DNA from: Blastomussa wellsi
Taxonomy: Eukaryota; Cnidaria; Anthozoa; Scleractinia; Plerogyridae
NCBI GenBank assembly: GCA_947652115.1
Contig: OX393572.1
Coordinates: 16,711,869 to 16,775,868 of the forward strand
Length of the DNA: 64,000 nt
Direction: 5' to 3'
A model generated the notes under the pieces. The model did no database searches. It saw only the letters and a program-made list of their open reading frames with translations, and was not told where the DNA came from. Below, one piece after another: positions 1 to 9,590 of the stretch. The number at the start of each line of letters is the position of its first letter. Positions within the stretch are counted from its first letter, which is position 1. Both the position numbers and the translations under genes were made by a program.

Positions 1-266
1 AGTGTAGTGAAGTTTAGTGAAGTGTAGTGAGGTGTAGTGAATTGCAGTGAGGTGTAGTGATGTGTACTGAAGTGTAGTGAGGTGTCGTCAAGTGAAGTGT
101 AGTGAGTGTAGTGAGGTGTAGTGTGGTGTAGTGAAGTGAGGTTTAGTGAGGTGTAGTAGTGAGGTTTAGTTAAGTGCAGTGAGGTGTAGTGAGGTGTAGT
201 GAAGTGTAGTGAGGTGTCGTAAAGTGAAGTGAAGTGTAGTGAGTGTAGTGAAGTGTAGTGAGGTGA
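1..266. repeat. Degenerate 10-bp minisatellite
   Basis: The sequence is built of imperfect units close to AGTGTAGTGA or GGTGTAGTGA, with some 8- and 9-base units where the phase slips. It runs off the left edge, so its full length is unknown. There is no coding potential. It ends abruptly at a unique sequence near 267. Confidence 0.9.
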
Positions 267-400
267 ACTACTTTCGCAGCCAGTGGTTACGTATAATTCT
301 TCTATTTTTAATCCAGCTTTTTTTAGTTTTTCTAAAACTAAAAAAACTCGGGCTCGTGGTCTAATTGTTAATTAGACCTTGGAAACACGGCTTCCAAACA

Positions 401-503
401 CGCAACTCGGAACTCCAACTCGGAACTGCAACTTTCACCCCCAACTCGCAACTCGCAACCTGCAACTCTAACTCGCAACTGCAAGTCGCAACTCGCAGAC
501 TCG
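401..503. repeat. AACTCGC-type heptamer minisatellite
   Basis: Short units such as AACTCGC, AACTCGG and AACTGCA repeat across about 100 bases with frequent substitutions and small indels. It is simple-sequence DNA with no sign of function. The 267-400 gap and the 504-841 stretch hold AT-rich sequence with nothing recognised. Confidence 0.75.
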
Positions 504-841
504 TATTGTTACCACACACAAACTTAATAGATACGTTTTGATAATCTTGTTTTCTTCCGTTAATGTAATTTTGTTAAAAAAATTTTTTCAAAGAAAAGGT
601 ATCCACCCCCACCTTGCGATTGTTCGTGCCTTTTTTCTTTTTAGCGCTAAACATTTCCACCCAACCATTACAGCGATACCAGAGCAAATGCAACATCAAG
701 TATTGTAAACGTATAATTCATAAAAAACAGTTGAAAAAGGCCTTTTGAAAATAGAAAATTCTATCAAATACTCTTCATAATTTTTTTGTTAAAATTGTTT
801 TGTTTTTAACAGTTATGTGTTACCCTCCACAAATAGAGTTG

Positions 842-914
<73 letters not shown>
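842..914. repeat. (TTAC)n microsatellite, about 18 units
   Basis: This is an uninterrupted tetranucleotide run of TTAC, about 73 bases long and perfect throughout. Such a pure array is expected to vary in length between individuals. Confidence 0.97.
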
Positions 915-973
915 AATAACCAATTTATTGTTGTTTAACGTATTTACCTATTAAATTATCTAGCCTAAGAAGG

Positions 974-1190
974 GTCGTGGCCTCTTGTTTGCAGGTGTCA
1001 TGTTCACAGAATTTTTGATCGGCTATTATACGCATCGAAAGATTTTCCCCAAAGAACAATTGCAGTCCACCTCGAAAATGATCGGGGTTTTTTTTAGCAG
1101 AACTCCAATGTTCTTTTACTGAAATTTTTAAATATTAGCCGATCTAAAATAGGTTTGAACTTGACACTTGCACACAAAAGAGGCCACGCC
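974..1190. mobile_element. Foldback/MITE-like element
   Basis: The left arm (about 974-1026, GTGGCCTCTTGTTTGCAGG...) is an imperfect reverse complement of the right arm (about 1137-1190, ...CACACAAAAGAGGCCAC). The spacer is about 110 bases. There is no coding sequence. The structure fits a short non-autonomous inverted-repeat element. The family is unknown to me. Confidence 0.6.
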
Positions 1191-1207
1191 CCTTGTAACG
1201 CGCAGGC

Positions 1208-1284
1208 AATAGACCGACCATGTCGCCAAGGCTTAGGGGAATAAAACAACAGATTTTACATTGAGGCTTAGGGTGAATAAATAA
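1208..1284. repeat. Partial copy of the 2503-2667 foldback family
   Basis: It contains ATGTCGCCAAGGCTTAGGGG, AATAAAACAACAG and a second GAGGCTTAGGGTGAATAA in the order seen in the complete foldback at 2503-2667, but lacks that element's long outer arms. It is interpreted as a decayed or truncated copy. Confidence 0.5.
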
Positions 1285-1453
1285 TTTCTTTAAAGGAGTC
1301 CCGTTTGAATGCAATTTGTCGGCTCGAAACTGTAAACAGCTTGAAGTTTTAGAAACCGTGCCATCCGACTACGTCATATGTCATTTGATGTGTATGTCTA
1401 TTTTTTATACACTAGCATTAGCCAATGAACATACATCATCATTTTCATCAATC

Positions 1454-1861
1454 TCGTTTCCAGAGTCCACGGGCTCCACGGTCAGCGGTTGGTCGTCAGG
1501 CGAGACTCTGGGAAATGAAGCGGAAGTAAGTTTGATGTTAACCGAAATAAAGTTCAAAAGAAACTTTCTTTTGGAGGGAAATTTGTTATTGTAACTGTTG
1601 TAAAAAATTGTTTCACCGTGAAGGGAAAACATTCTGTTAATCATTTTGGACACCTGCCTGCGTATAAAAGGACAATTAAACTTTCTGTACTTACCGGAAT
1701 ATGTTGTAGTCCCTGAAATTTTGTCTTCTGGCATCGTCTGACTTCCTACTTCTGCACAACAACCGAGACCTCAGATTTCTGGGTAATTAAAAATTCCATT
1801 TTCCCAGAGTCTCCTCTGGCGACCAACGCTGACCTTGGAGTCCGTAGACTCTGGAAACGAC
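1454..1861. mobile_element. Foldback element, about 65-base arms
   Basis: The left arm at about 1454-1518 (CGTTTCCAGAGTCCACGGG...) and the right arm at about 1796-1861 (...GTAGACTCTGGAAACGAC) are reverse complements with about 85-90% match by eye. They enclose about 280 bases of AT-rich spacer. The open frames crossing it on both strands have no recognisable domain and are treated as chance. It fits a non-autonomous DNA element. Confidence 0.6.
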
Positions 1862-2160
1862 TTTGCGTTTCCAATGGCTCTGCAATCAAAAATAGTCAAT
1901 TATATAAATATTGATTTTATTCACCTACTAGAAGATGGGTATCCATGTTCTATTTAAGCAATAGACCACACTTTCTATAGGTTTATTGGGGTCATAACCC
2001 ACGCGGGATGTTTGAGAGAACACGAGAATAGTTTGTAAATCACGAGCCGCAGGCTATATAATAATTCACAAGACGTGCGATTTAATTTTTCCATGGATTT
2101 ACCGGCACAATAAACCATAGCTGATTGACCAATCAGAGCGCGCGCATTGATTTTGTTATT

Positions 2161-2278
2161 ATATAAAAGAAAATAATACCCGCTTGAGGTCTAGAAAAGC
2201 TGCTAGTGGATGCCCGAACCGTTAGGCGAGGGCATTCAGCTGCTTTTCTAGAACTCAAAAGGGCATTATTTTCTTATA
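2161..2278. mobile_element. Short foldback element around a TCTAGAAAAGC arm
   Basis: The left arm (about 2161-2215, AAAATAATACCCGCTTGAGG then TCTAGAAAAGCTGCT) pairs with the right arm (2230-2278, CAGCTGCTTTTCTAGAACTC then AAAAGGGCATTATTTTCTTAT). Pairing runs nearly to the tips with a loop of about 15 bases. This is a compact palindrome typical of cnidarian MITE-like repeats. It has no coding content. Confidence 0.6.
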
Positions 2279-2502
2279 GGACATTGGGAGACCCACCTTC
2301 TAGCTAGTTTAGAATATAGCATTAAAAAATCCTAAAAAGTCACCGAATTTACGCGCGTGGGCGGCCTCTTTGTTCGTATTTCTGGCACTCGCTGCTCAAT
2401 GGTTCGTCCACATTTTCGTCTTCCTAGTAACCTGAACTTATTTCATTAATATTTGTTTTAGCAGCCATAATAAAGGAAATAATAGAAAAAAGACTTTAAC
2501 GG

Positions 2503-2667
2503 ATAGACCAATTCCGATATATTAATATTCTAACATGTCACCGAGGCTTAGGGAATAAAACAAAATAAACTATTTTTTCATCCCTAATCCTCGATGCAAA
2601 ATCTTTTGTTTTATTCCCCTAAGCCTCGGTGACATGTTAGAATATTGATATATCGGAATTGGTCTAT
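2503..2667. mobile_element. Foldback/MITE with long near-perfect arms
   Basis: The outer arms (ATAGACCAATTCCGATATAT... and ...ATATATCGGAATTGGTCTAT) and the inner stretch ATGTCACCGAGGCTTAGGG pair almost perfectly over about 65 bases, leaving a central part of about 35 bases. A decayed copy lies at 1208-1284. The high arm identity points to a fairly recent insertion or to homogenisation of the arms. Confidence 0.7.
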
Positions 2668-2928
2668 TGTCGCCACCATTTTATTTTCAGTTTGCAACGC
2701 AACATTAACTACATCTGGGTACAAACAACGACAACTTTATTTGTACCCTTCATTAAATTAAGTTAACAAAACTAGAAAGTATAAAATGGAATTAGTACAT
2801 GGCTGCCCGAAATAACCACCATTGGCTAATGAGAAACTGGGCAGCCATCCTTAGTGTTTACATCAGTAATTTTAATAAAGGTCAGGTGCCGAGCTTCTAT
2901 AGTGTTTGCCCATGTTCTGCCCATTGTT

Positions 2929-3560
2929 TGCCCATAATGTCAAAAATTGTTTTCGCTCATCTAATTCTACATTTCACCTAATGAACTTCTGCTTAAAAAA
3001 AATTTCGATTTGGATTAAACGCAATTTTTTTATAATTTTTTAAAGACATTCAAATTTGCCGTCATGTTGGTCCACCATTCGCACCAGTTTTCCTCGGTTT
3101 GAAGTGAGTCGTGACGTAGTTCAGGAACACGTGATTTGGGTTGTGACTTATCTGACTTGAAAACAAGTGAGAATTTTGCTTCATAGTTGTCTCAATTTAG
3201 TTGAAATGCCGGAAAGGTGCGTTGCCGCTCTTTGTGACAACGTTAATGATCCCGAAAATAACATCAGTCTACACTGAATTCCGTTTTTTGGCGAAACATG
3301 CCCGATTAAACAGAGGAGACGAAACCGGTGGGTAAACTTCGAGGAAGGTTCCTGAACCTACGTCACAGATATCAGTCACGTGGTCATTTTGAGTACGTTA
3401 CTCTTGTGATCAGCGGCAGGGGTCGACCGCAAGAAAATAGAATTTTGAACTTGTGCGTAAGAAAAATTGCGTTTTATCCAAATCGAAAATTTTTTTTGCA
3501 GAAGTTCATTTGGTGAAATGTATAATTAGATGAGCGAAAATTTTTTTGACATTATGGGCA
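2929..3560. mobile_element. Non-autonomous DNA transposon, about 100-bp TIRs, THAP remnant
   Basis: The left arm (2929-3032) starts TGCCCATAATGTCAAAAA and the right arm (about 3463-3560) ends TTTTGACATTATGGGCA. They are reverse complements along about 100 bases, including TTCGCTCATCTAATT and GATTTGGAT. Between them lies a decayed THAP-domain start (3206-3355). A THAP-type DNA-binding domain next to terminal inverted repeats suggests an internally deleted relative of a THAP-encoding transposon. The superfamily is not certain, and no clear target duplication could be assigned. Confidence 0.55.
3206..3355 (+). pseudogene. THAP-domain fragment, broken
   Basis: Reading from the ATG gives a short start with C-x4-C (Cys5 and Cys10), then a Ser-Leu-His ... 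Pro-Phe-Phe stretch, then an Arg-rich run ending Arg-Trp-Val-Asn-Phe. This order matches the first half of a THAP zinc-finger (C2CH) DNA-binding domain. The frame is broken by a TGA at 3275, in a position where a CGA would give Arg, so CpG decay is a plausible cause. It ends at a second TGA at 3353, before the final C-x2-H pair. It is therefore non-functional. A chance match cannot be fully excluded, because only about 50 codons are present. Confidence 0.45.
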
Positions 3561-3589
3561 CTGCTAATATTCCTTGCTAACATTCCTTA

Positions 3590-3592
3590 TAG

Positions 3593-3637
<45 letters not shown>

Positions 3638-4154
3638 GTATAACAATATAATTTGGTTTGTTTCAACTGGGTTGATAATGTCAATTGGCCACCGTAAAGA
3701 GATTCAAGAACTGACGTTTCGAGCGTTAGCCCTTCGTCGGAGCGAATCAAGGAATTGTGCGTCGTGTGTCTTTATATACAGAAAGATGGAGCCTCGCTAT
3801 TGGCTGGTGCCTGGTAACGTGAAAACTTCGGAATAAATTAGTTGAATAAAAAGCGTTCGTTGATACCGTGAGGATTAAGAGTGCCGATTTGAAAAATAAA
3901 TTTTTGTTCTAGAGTTTTACGGCTTTCCGTGTTTCCTTGGTGAAGGGAAAGGCCGCAGACTGCCATATGTTGCTTAGAATGATTTGGGAGATTGAAGTGT
4001 CTCGCGACCGGTTTCGATGCATTTTTGTCGTCTTTCTCTACGTCACGAAGGTGTTCTCGGAATCGGTCGCCAAGTCGTCTCCCTGTTTCGCCGATGTATA
4101 ACTTTTTGCAAAGAGTGCAAGTTATACAGTAGATGGCATTGGCTGAGGTACAGG
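3590..4154 (-). mobile_element. Penelope-like element 1, 3' part (GIY-YIG end and tail)
   Basis: On the minus strand, 4154-3838 reads as the C-terminal part of a Penelope-like polyprotein. It has the GIY-YIG endonuclease signature (KLYIGETGRRLGDRF near its start), an HFNLPNH segment and a closing segment ending NERFLFN before a TAA at 3840-3838. The remaining bases to about 3590 are the 3' tail, including a hammerhead-like motif. The coding frame is cut at 4154 by a Ty3/gypsy insertion and resumes at 9211. The tail from 3590 to about 3748 is repeated at 24529-24683, which defines this end of the element. The upstream reverse transcriptase is missing, so this is a 5'-truncated dead copy. Confidence 0.8.
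3701..3748 (-). ncRNA. Hammerhead-ribozyme-like motif in Penelope tail
   Basis: Minus-strand order: GATTC (outer stem I), then CCGACGA (a catalytic core of CUGANGA type with U4 changed to C), then GGGC-TAAC-GCTC (a 4-bp stem II), then GAAA, then ACGT (minimal self-complementary stem III), then the cleavage-type GTC and GAATC closing stem I. Penelope-like elements are known to carry small hammerheads with a very short stem III that cleave as dimers. The layout is seen in the sequence; activity is unlikely here because of the changed core base. Confidence 0.5.
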
Positions 4155-4284
4155 AGTCTGGAGGCCAATGTTAACAACAGAACTGTCCTTTATTTATCTC
4201 GCTTGTACAACATGGCCGGCTACAAGAACGTGCTCGCTACGACATACGGGAGACTACAATCATGAGCGAGACCGCTGACCAAAA
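4155..4284 (-). repeat. 3' LTR of Ty3/gypsy element 1 (130 bp)
   Basis: It is identical to 9081-9210 except for one base close to the outer end (AAAA here, AACA there). On the minus strand the other LTR begins TGTTGGTCAGCGG. A purine-rich stretch GGGGAGAGA (4293-4285) abuts it on the internal side as the polypurine tract. Confidence 0.9.
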
Positions 4285-4435
4285 TCTCTCCCCGTTTGAA
4301 AAAAAAGAAAAAAAAAAAGAAAACTGTTATACGCCAGTGTGGCAATTTAGCGTAGAGTACTTGTATACTAAAGAAAAGTCACATGCTTGAACAAAACTGT
4401 ACTAAGTGTTTAAAGTCACTGTATAAAAAAATAGC

Positions 4436-4984
4436 CTATTGTACGACAAAGTCTCGGAGCCTTTCTGGGGGTTTGATTATTCTCCCTGATCTTGTCTGCA
4501 GGAGTGGTGCAGTGGAACCTTCTTTGGGGTTAGGTGTGGCTGCTGCTGTGATGGTCTGTTCCTGAGGTTGAGATGAGGCAGCCACTGTGATGGAGCTGTC
4601 CTCATGGGTTGTCTGGTTAGATTTGCTGGGTGGACCGGGTGGTTGGATCTGCTGGCTGGGGTTGCTGGCCTGATCTTGTGGAGCAGTGTCTACTTGCGTC
4701 GGGGTGTCCGAGGGAGGTGTTACATTGGCTGGAATTACATCTGAGGCTTGTTTAGCCAAGGGTGGGGTATGGCTGGTAGGTGGTGGCGCTGCAGGTTTGA
4801 GCTGGACTCTATTCCGTCTGATGGTGGTACCATGCTGGGTGCGAATAGAGTAAGACCTGTTGTTGTCTGACTTTACCACTTCCCCATAGATCCATGGTTT
4901 TCCCCGGTGATGTGGTGGCGGTTTGGCGTAGGCATAAGTGCCTGGTTTGATTGGTCTTAGCTCGGCACCTGCTGACTTGTCATA
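4436..4984 (-). pseudogene. C-terminal Pol segment of element 1 after stop codon
   Basis: It is in the same frame as the upstream pol frame and directly follows the TAG at 4987-4985. The first part resembles the integrase C-terminal region (a short basic segment ending RRNRVQL, also found as RRNRVHL in the intact element at 32 kb). A Pro/Gln/Thr-rich low-complexity tail of about 110 residues follows, with KPPERL near the end. Reading through the stop is not expected. It is interpreted as the cut-off end of the polyprotein, not a separate gene. Confidence 0.75.
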
Positions 4985-7873
4985 CTATGCTTTGCTGTCC
5001 TGTCGTTTCTTCGTAATGTCTTCCTTGACGGTGTTGAAGTTGATCATGGCGGGCGCCAAGAGTTGATCTATGGTAGGCAGGGTGGTCTGAGTGCGTCGAG
5101 AGAACATACGCTGAGCGGGTGAGTAGGTGTGCCCTTGAGGTGGGGTGTTTCTATAGTGTAACATCGCACTGTGGAAGTCTTCAGCCTTTTTTAGCATGGA
5201 TTCTGCAACCTTAACAGCAGCCCCTCCTCTGCCGTTGCCTTTGGGGTGATATGGAGATGATGTGGTGTGTTTGAAGCCATATGCTGCTGAGAACTGCCTG
5301 TACTGCTCACCTATGAACTGGGCGCCGTTATCAGTGTGGCAAATTGCTGGAACACCATATCTTGCGAAGTGAGTTTTTGTTTTCTCAACGACCGTGGCGG
5401 AAAGGGTATCTTCCAGCTTGTCAACCTCGATCCAGTCTGAGAAGTGACACACAGTTACTAAATAGCTTTGCTTTTGAAGCTCACAGATGTCTTGACTGAC
5501 TATCTGCCATGGCCTTGTGGGTACTGGCAGGGATCTCATTGGTTCCTTTGTTGCGGTTGTTCCATATTGGGCACAGGTGCCACAAGCATCACACATGTCT
5601 TGTATGGACTTTCTCATTCCTGGCCAGAACAGGACTTCGCGCGCCATGCGGATGTTGGATTCCGCACCAAAATGGTTGGCATGGATTTTGTGGAGCATAT
5701 CCTTGTGCATAGACTGGGGTACCATGACCTGTGTACCTTTGTATACTATGCCATTCTGCACCGACAGTTCGTCCCTATAGTTCCAGTAAGGACGTAGAGA
5801 TTCAGAGATGGTTGCTTTATCTTCTGGCCAGCCATGGGTAATGACTTTGTATAGGGCTGAGAGTGTGGCGTCCCTGCCTGTCTCCTGGCGCAAGCGATTT
5901 TCAGTGCTCTCTTGCAGTCGTGGGTTTCTTCTGTCATGTTCTGACTGCATCTCCATTCGGAAAACATCAAAATGTGTTACTTTTGCGGCTACTGGTTGTT
6001 GGAGGGCTGCACGAGATAGTGTGTCGGCCAGATGGAGTGTCGGCCCTCGCTTGTATGTTACTTTGAATTGATATCGTTGCAGTCTCATCAGCATCCTTTG
6101 CAGATGGGCGGGGGCTTTGTTCAAAGGTTTCTTCATTATTGTTTCGAGAGGTTGGTGATCGGTGTGAACTTCAATGTTTGACTTGCCGTAGAGCCACTGG
6201 TCAAACTTCTGGAAACAGTTGCATATCGCCAGGCACTCCTTCTCTATCTGAGAGTATCGCTGTTCTGTGGGGCTCATGCTGTTGGAGGTGAAGGCAACTG
6301 GTTGTAACTTGCCTGCGTCATTGGGTTGAAGAAGTGCTCCGCCGAGGGCAGAATCACTGGCATCTGTCTGTAGTACTACTGGCTTGTGGAGATCATAGTA
6401 GGCCAAGATGGGGGCTGAGGAGATAAGCTTCTTTGCTTTGTTGAAAGCTCTGTCTTGGGCTTCGGACCAGAGATAAGGTACTGCTTCTTGAGTGAGTACT
6501 CTCAGCGGCTGTATTTCCGAGCTTAGGTTTTCGCAGAATGGAGACAGGTAGTTGACCATGCCGATGAAGCGAAGGAGTGCTGCTTTGTTTTGTGGTTGCG
6601 GCATTTGTGTTATCGCTGCCACCTTGTCTGGATCTGGTTTCATTCCCTCGTCTGAGATGATGGTGCCCATGAATTTGAGTTCCTTTAGCTTGAACTGGAG
6701 TTTCCTGGCATTGAGTTTGATTTGCCGTTCATAACAGCGTTCCATCAGTGCAATGAATCGTCTGTCATGGTCTTGTTGAGCTTCAAGGTAGGAGCTGCCT
6801 TCGCCGAAGACTAGGATATCGTCGGCAATGCATATGATACCTTCGAGGCCTGCCAGGGCAGTTGTCAACCTCATCTGGAATTCTTCAGGGGCGCTTGAGA
6901 TTCCAAATGGCAGGCGAAGCCATCGGTATCGCCCATACGATGTGTGCATGGTGGTCATCCATGATGATTCCTCATCGAGGGGGATGTGAAGGAAGCCCTC
7001 CTTTACGTCAACTAAGGAGAAACATTTTGCTGAGCTCAGTTTGTGTAGCTGTTCGTTCAGTGTCGGCATCTGGAATTTGGGCCTGTGGATTGCCTTGTTT
7101 ACCGTTTGGCTTGGGTCTATGCAGACTATGAATTTCTTGGGAGTTTCGCGGATAAGCTCATTGGAGCACCAGGCGGTGGGTTCGTTTACTTTGGTGATGA
7201 CCCCTTGCTCGACATAGCGATCCAGGGCCTGCTTTTCTTGCTCCCTCTTGGCTACTGGTATTCGGTGAACTGGCATCTGGACACGTTCGACGCTCTCATC
7301 TATTTGGAAGTGGACTGGTGGGCCAAGCTGGCCAATGCCCTCAAAGGTGTCAGCGTACTGATCTAGTACATGTTCCTTTTGTAAGTGACCGGGTGGTGGA
7401 AGCTGTCGGTTTGAGGAAACTTTGATTGGCTTCGAAGGCGAGGGTGGGGGTATACACTGGTCAGCAGTGGTCTCATGGATTTGTCGAAGGTGATTACAGG
7501 GTATAGACATCGGTGCTTCATGGGTTGATTCTGGTTGCTGTTCTGCATTGAAGTCATCTTGGTGGCAGGAGGGCGGGGAACCCGAAGGGGTGATGTGTTC
7601 AGTACTGGTGAGGTTATGTACCGCTGAAGATAGGGAGTGGATATCTTCTGCATGGACTTCAATGAGGCCTAGCCTTTCGCTGTCACTCCCCGACAGTAGT
7701 GCAGGCTTGGATCCAATGCAGGAGTCTGGCAGAACCTGAAAAATGAGTGTTTCATACTGGTTCTTTCTGTCACACACAAGTTCCACCTGACCTTCAGGTT
7801 CAAGCGGCTTTGAGTTTCCATAGGGATATAGACGGTAAGGTGAGCGTTGGAGTTTGGCGTCTGGGAGTAGCGC
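4985..7873 (-). pseudogene. pol: Broken pol of Ty3/gypsy element 1 (PR end, RT, RNase H, integrase)
   Basis: The frame is open from about 7873 to the TAG at 4987-4985. Counting from a GTG at 7786, the reverse transcriptase lies at about residues 150-400 with Asp260 and an Ile-Ala-Asp-Asp box (Asp322/323). RNase H lies at about 460-590 with Asp475. The integrase zinc region (ending C-x2-C near 735) and catalytic core follow. The integrase shows Asp766 and Asp819, but position 855, where the DDE glutamate is expected 35 residues later, is Gly. Strand transfer should therefore be lost independently of the stop codon. The frame upstream of 7873 belongs to the gag-protease frame, so a single-base change separates the two. 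Confidence 0.88.
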
Positions 7874-9057
7874 CGCAGTGTGCCGAGTGACAAGGTGTTG
7901 CAGGTAGCGGCGGTGTCAATTTGAAACTTGACGTCTGTGAAGGTAGAACCTGTTGCGGAAAGAGAAAGGTTTGTGAAGTACCGTTTTGCTTGGCTGGATG
8001 CGGCGACGCTGTGCACCTGCGCTTCCAACAAATATGTGTAATCGTATGGTTGATCAAAGAATCTTGTATATTGCTGCTCCTCTGCAACGTGCATGTCGGT
8101 GTAGTGAAGATCTCTGGGTTGATATGGTGGTCTTGGGTTTGGGTTCCGTTGTTGTGGGTCACGCCGCTGTCCACTCCCACCCCTTCTGTCGAATTTTCTG
8201 AACTGTTTCACGCTAGAAGCTGGGGGCCTGGTGTCGGGTAACGTAAACTTGCGGTTTTCAAGACAGACTCGGGCAAGATGGTCATTCCCGCCACAAGACG
8301 TGCAGGTTTTTCCATTGGCAGGACAGACTTTCCAGGGGTGGGTGCCTCGCCGATCACCACACCAGAAGCATGTGCCAGGTTCCCTCCGGAGTTTCATCTG
8401 GCTGTGTCTGAGGCCTGTCCAGTGGACTTCCTCTTCAATTCCTTTTGACGTTTCAACGATTAACTTGTTTGTTTGCTTGGCGGACTCCATAGCTCTCGCT
8501 TCTGTCACGACATCTTGCAGTGTTTTCTTTGTGTTGCCCGCTTTTACGTGTGTTTTGAGTAGCTCAGTCCTCGTGTGCTCGTCTTTGAGACCAAAGATGA
8601 ATTTGTCTCTGGTAAGTTCTTCACTAAGCTCACCATATGCACAAAGGGTGCCCGCTTGACGGACCTTGACTTCCCACTCTTGTATTGATTCGTGAGGATT
8701 TTGTGACGAGGTCCAAAACTTGAATCTGTCGGTTAAAAGTGAGCTCCCCGAGGTGTCGGTGTAGTGGGCGCGTAGTTTTTCCATCCAAACCCACGGTTTC
8801 TTCTTGTCATCAGCAGGGATTTGAGGCTCGATTGTGTACCTGAGTACAGACAATGCTTCATCTGGTAGCGAAGATCTTAGTGCGGAAATTTCGAGTATTG
8901 GACTTTTGTAGTGATCGGCTTGTTCGGCAACAGGATCTTTCTTGAGGTCACGATAGTTTGCTTGAATGCAATAGTCGTTGAAACGAAGCTCAAAGTTCTT
9001 AAAATTTTCACTCACGTTTCCCGAAAGCTTGAGTTCCGGTCTTTTGAGGTTCGCCAT
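7669..9057 (-). pseudogene. gag: Gag-protease frame of Ty3/gypsy element 1
   Basis: The start is taken at the ATG at 9057 (MANLKRPEL), which lies shortly after the primer binding site. The frame could be extended to 9081 only from a TTG. The N-terminal part is a capsid-like helical Gag. Two zinc knuckles follow (C-x2-C-x6-H-x4-C, then C-x2-C-x4-H-x4-C), then a basic Pro/Arg-rich linker and a retropepsin start with an Asp-Thr-Ala active site. From about 7873 the frame loses similarity to protease while the neighbouring frame continues it, which marks a one-base frameshift. The codons from 7873 to 7669 in this frame are probably meaningless. Confidence 0.85.
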
Positions 9058-9062
9058 AGTGC

Positions 9063-9080
9063 ATCCCACTTCTGACACCA
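9063..9080 (-). other. Primer binding site of element 1
   Basis: Directly inside the 5' LTR the minus strand reads TGGTGTCAGAAGTGGGAT. It begins with TGG, complementary to a tRNA CCA end, as expected for a minus-strand primer site. The primer tRNA is not identified. Confidence 0.65.
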
Positions 9081-9210
9081 AGTCTGGAGGCCAATGTTAA
9101 CAACAGAACTGTCCTTTATTTATCTCGCTTGTACAACATGGCCGGCTACAAGAACGTGCTCGCTACGACATACGGGAGACTACAATCATGAGCGAGACCG
9201 CTGACCAACA
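9081..9210 (-). repeat. 5' LTR of Ty3/gypsy element 1 (130 bp)
   Basis: On the minus strand it starts TGTTGGTCAGCGG and ends CCTCCAGACT before the primer site. The 3' end lacks the usual CA. The length is at the low end for this superfamily. Confidence 0.9.
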
Positions 9211-9590
9211 CAGGTGAAATGATCAGTGATTTTGATAGATCGCTTGGGTCCCGATATTTTGTCAATGTTGTGAATGAAAGGGCATGTTTTGCATCGTGCG
9301 CGAGCGCATTTAAAAGTTCCGGGTTGATCACTAGTTTGGAATGCACTTCTGACTAAAAAGTTACCTATGTTTTTGTCGTGTTTAAATGAAATTAATGGAG
9401 GTTGCGAAAAGATTCAAACAGTGTCGGGATCATTTTGAAGTAATTTAAAGTTTTTGAGAATGATGGATTTAACTGCGTGGTTGTGAGGGTGAAATGTGAG
9501 GGTGAATGGAATTCTATCGTTGTTTTCTCTCTGTGACGTTTGTAGTGCTGACTGTCGATCAATTTGCTGGGCGCGATGATAGACAGAATA
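9211..9590 (-). pseudogene. Penelope-like element 1, upstream coding part
   Basis: On the minus strand this continues the Penelope-like protein that the Ty3/gypsy insertion cut at 4154. From 9590 toward 9211 it shows IDRQSALQ, then FTLTFHP, then KNFKLLQNDPDT, then a Cys-rich stretch with C-x4-C-x2-C that precedes the GIY-YIG domain in this family. A frame change or stop near 9410 breaks it. Similarity fades above about 9590, so the RT core is absent. The two parts rejoin in frame at the target duplication, which confirms that this was one gene before the insertion. Confidence 0.75.

Larger units (their letters stand above)
4155..9210 (-). mobile_element. Ty3/gypsy LTR retrotransposon 1, nested in Penelope-like element
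   Basis: This is a 5056-bp element on the minus strand bounded by 130-bp LTRs (4155-4284 and 9081-9210) that differ at one visible position near the end. A 4-5 base target duplication (CAGG at 4151-4154 and 9211-9214, or ACAGG if one base longer) flanks it. The order on the minus strand is LTR, primer binding site, Gag with two zinc knuckles, protease, reverse transcriptase, RNase H, integrase, polypurine tract, LTR. The reading frame is broken by a one-base shift near 7873 and an in-frame TAG at 4987-4985, so the copy is dead although its LTRs are nearly identical. Confidence 0.92.

Noticed and set aside
1..503. Possible CRISPR or telomeric array
   Set aside because: Units are short, contiguous and degenerate with no spacers; the repeat is not TTAGGG.
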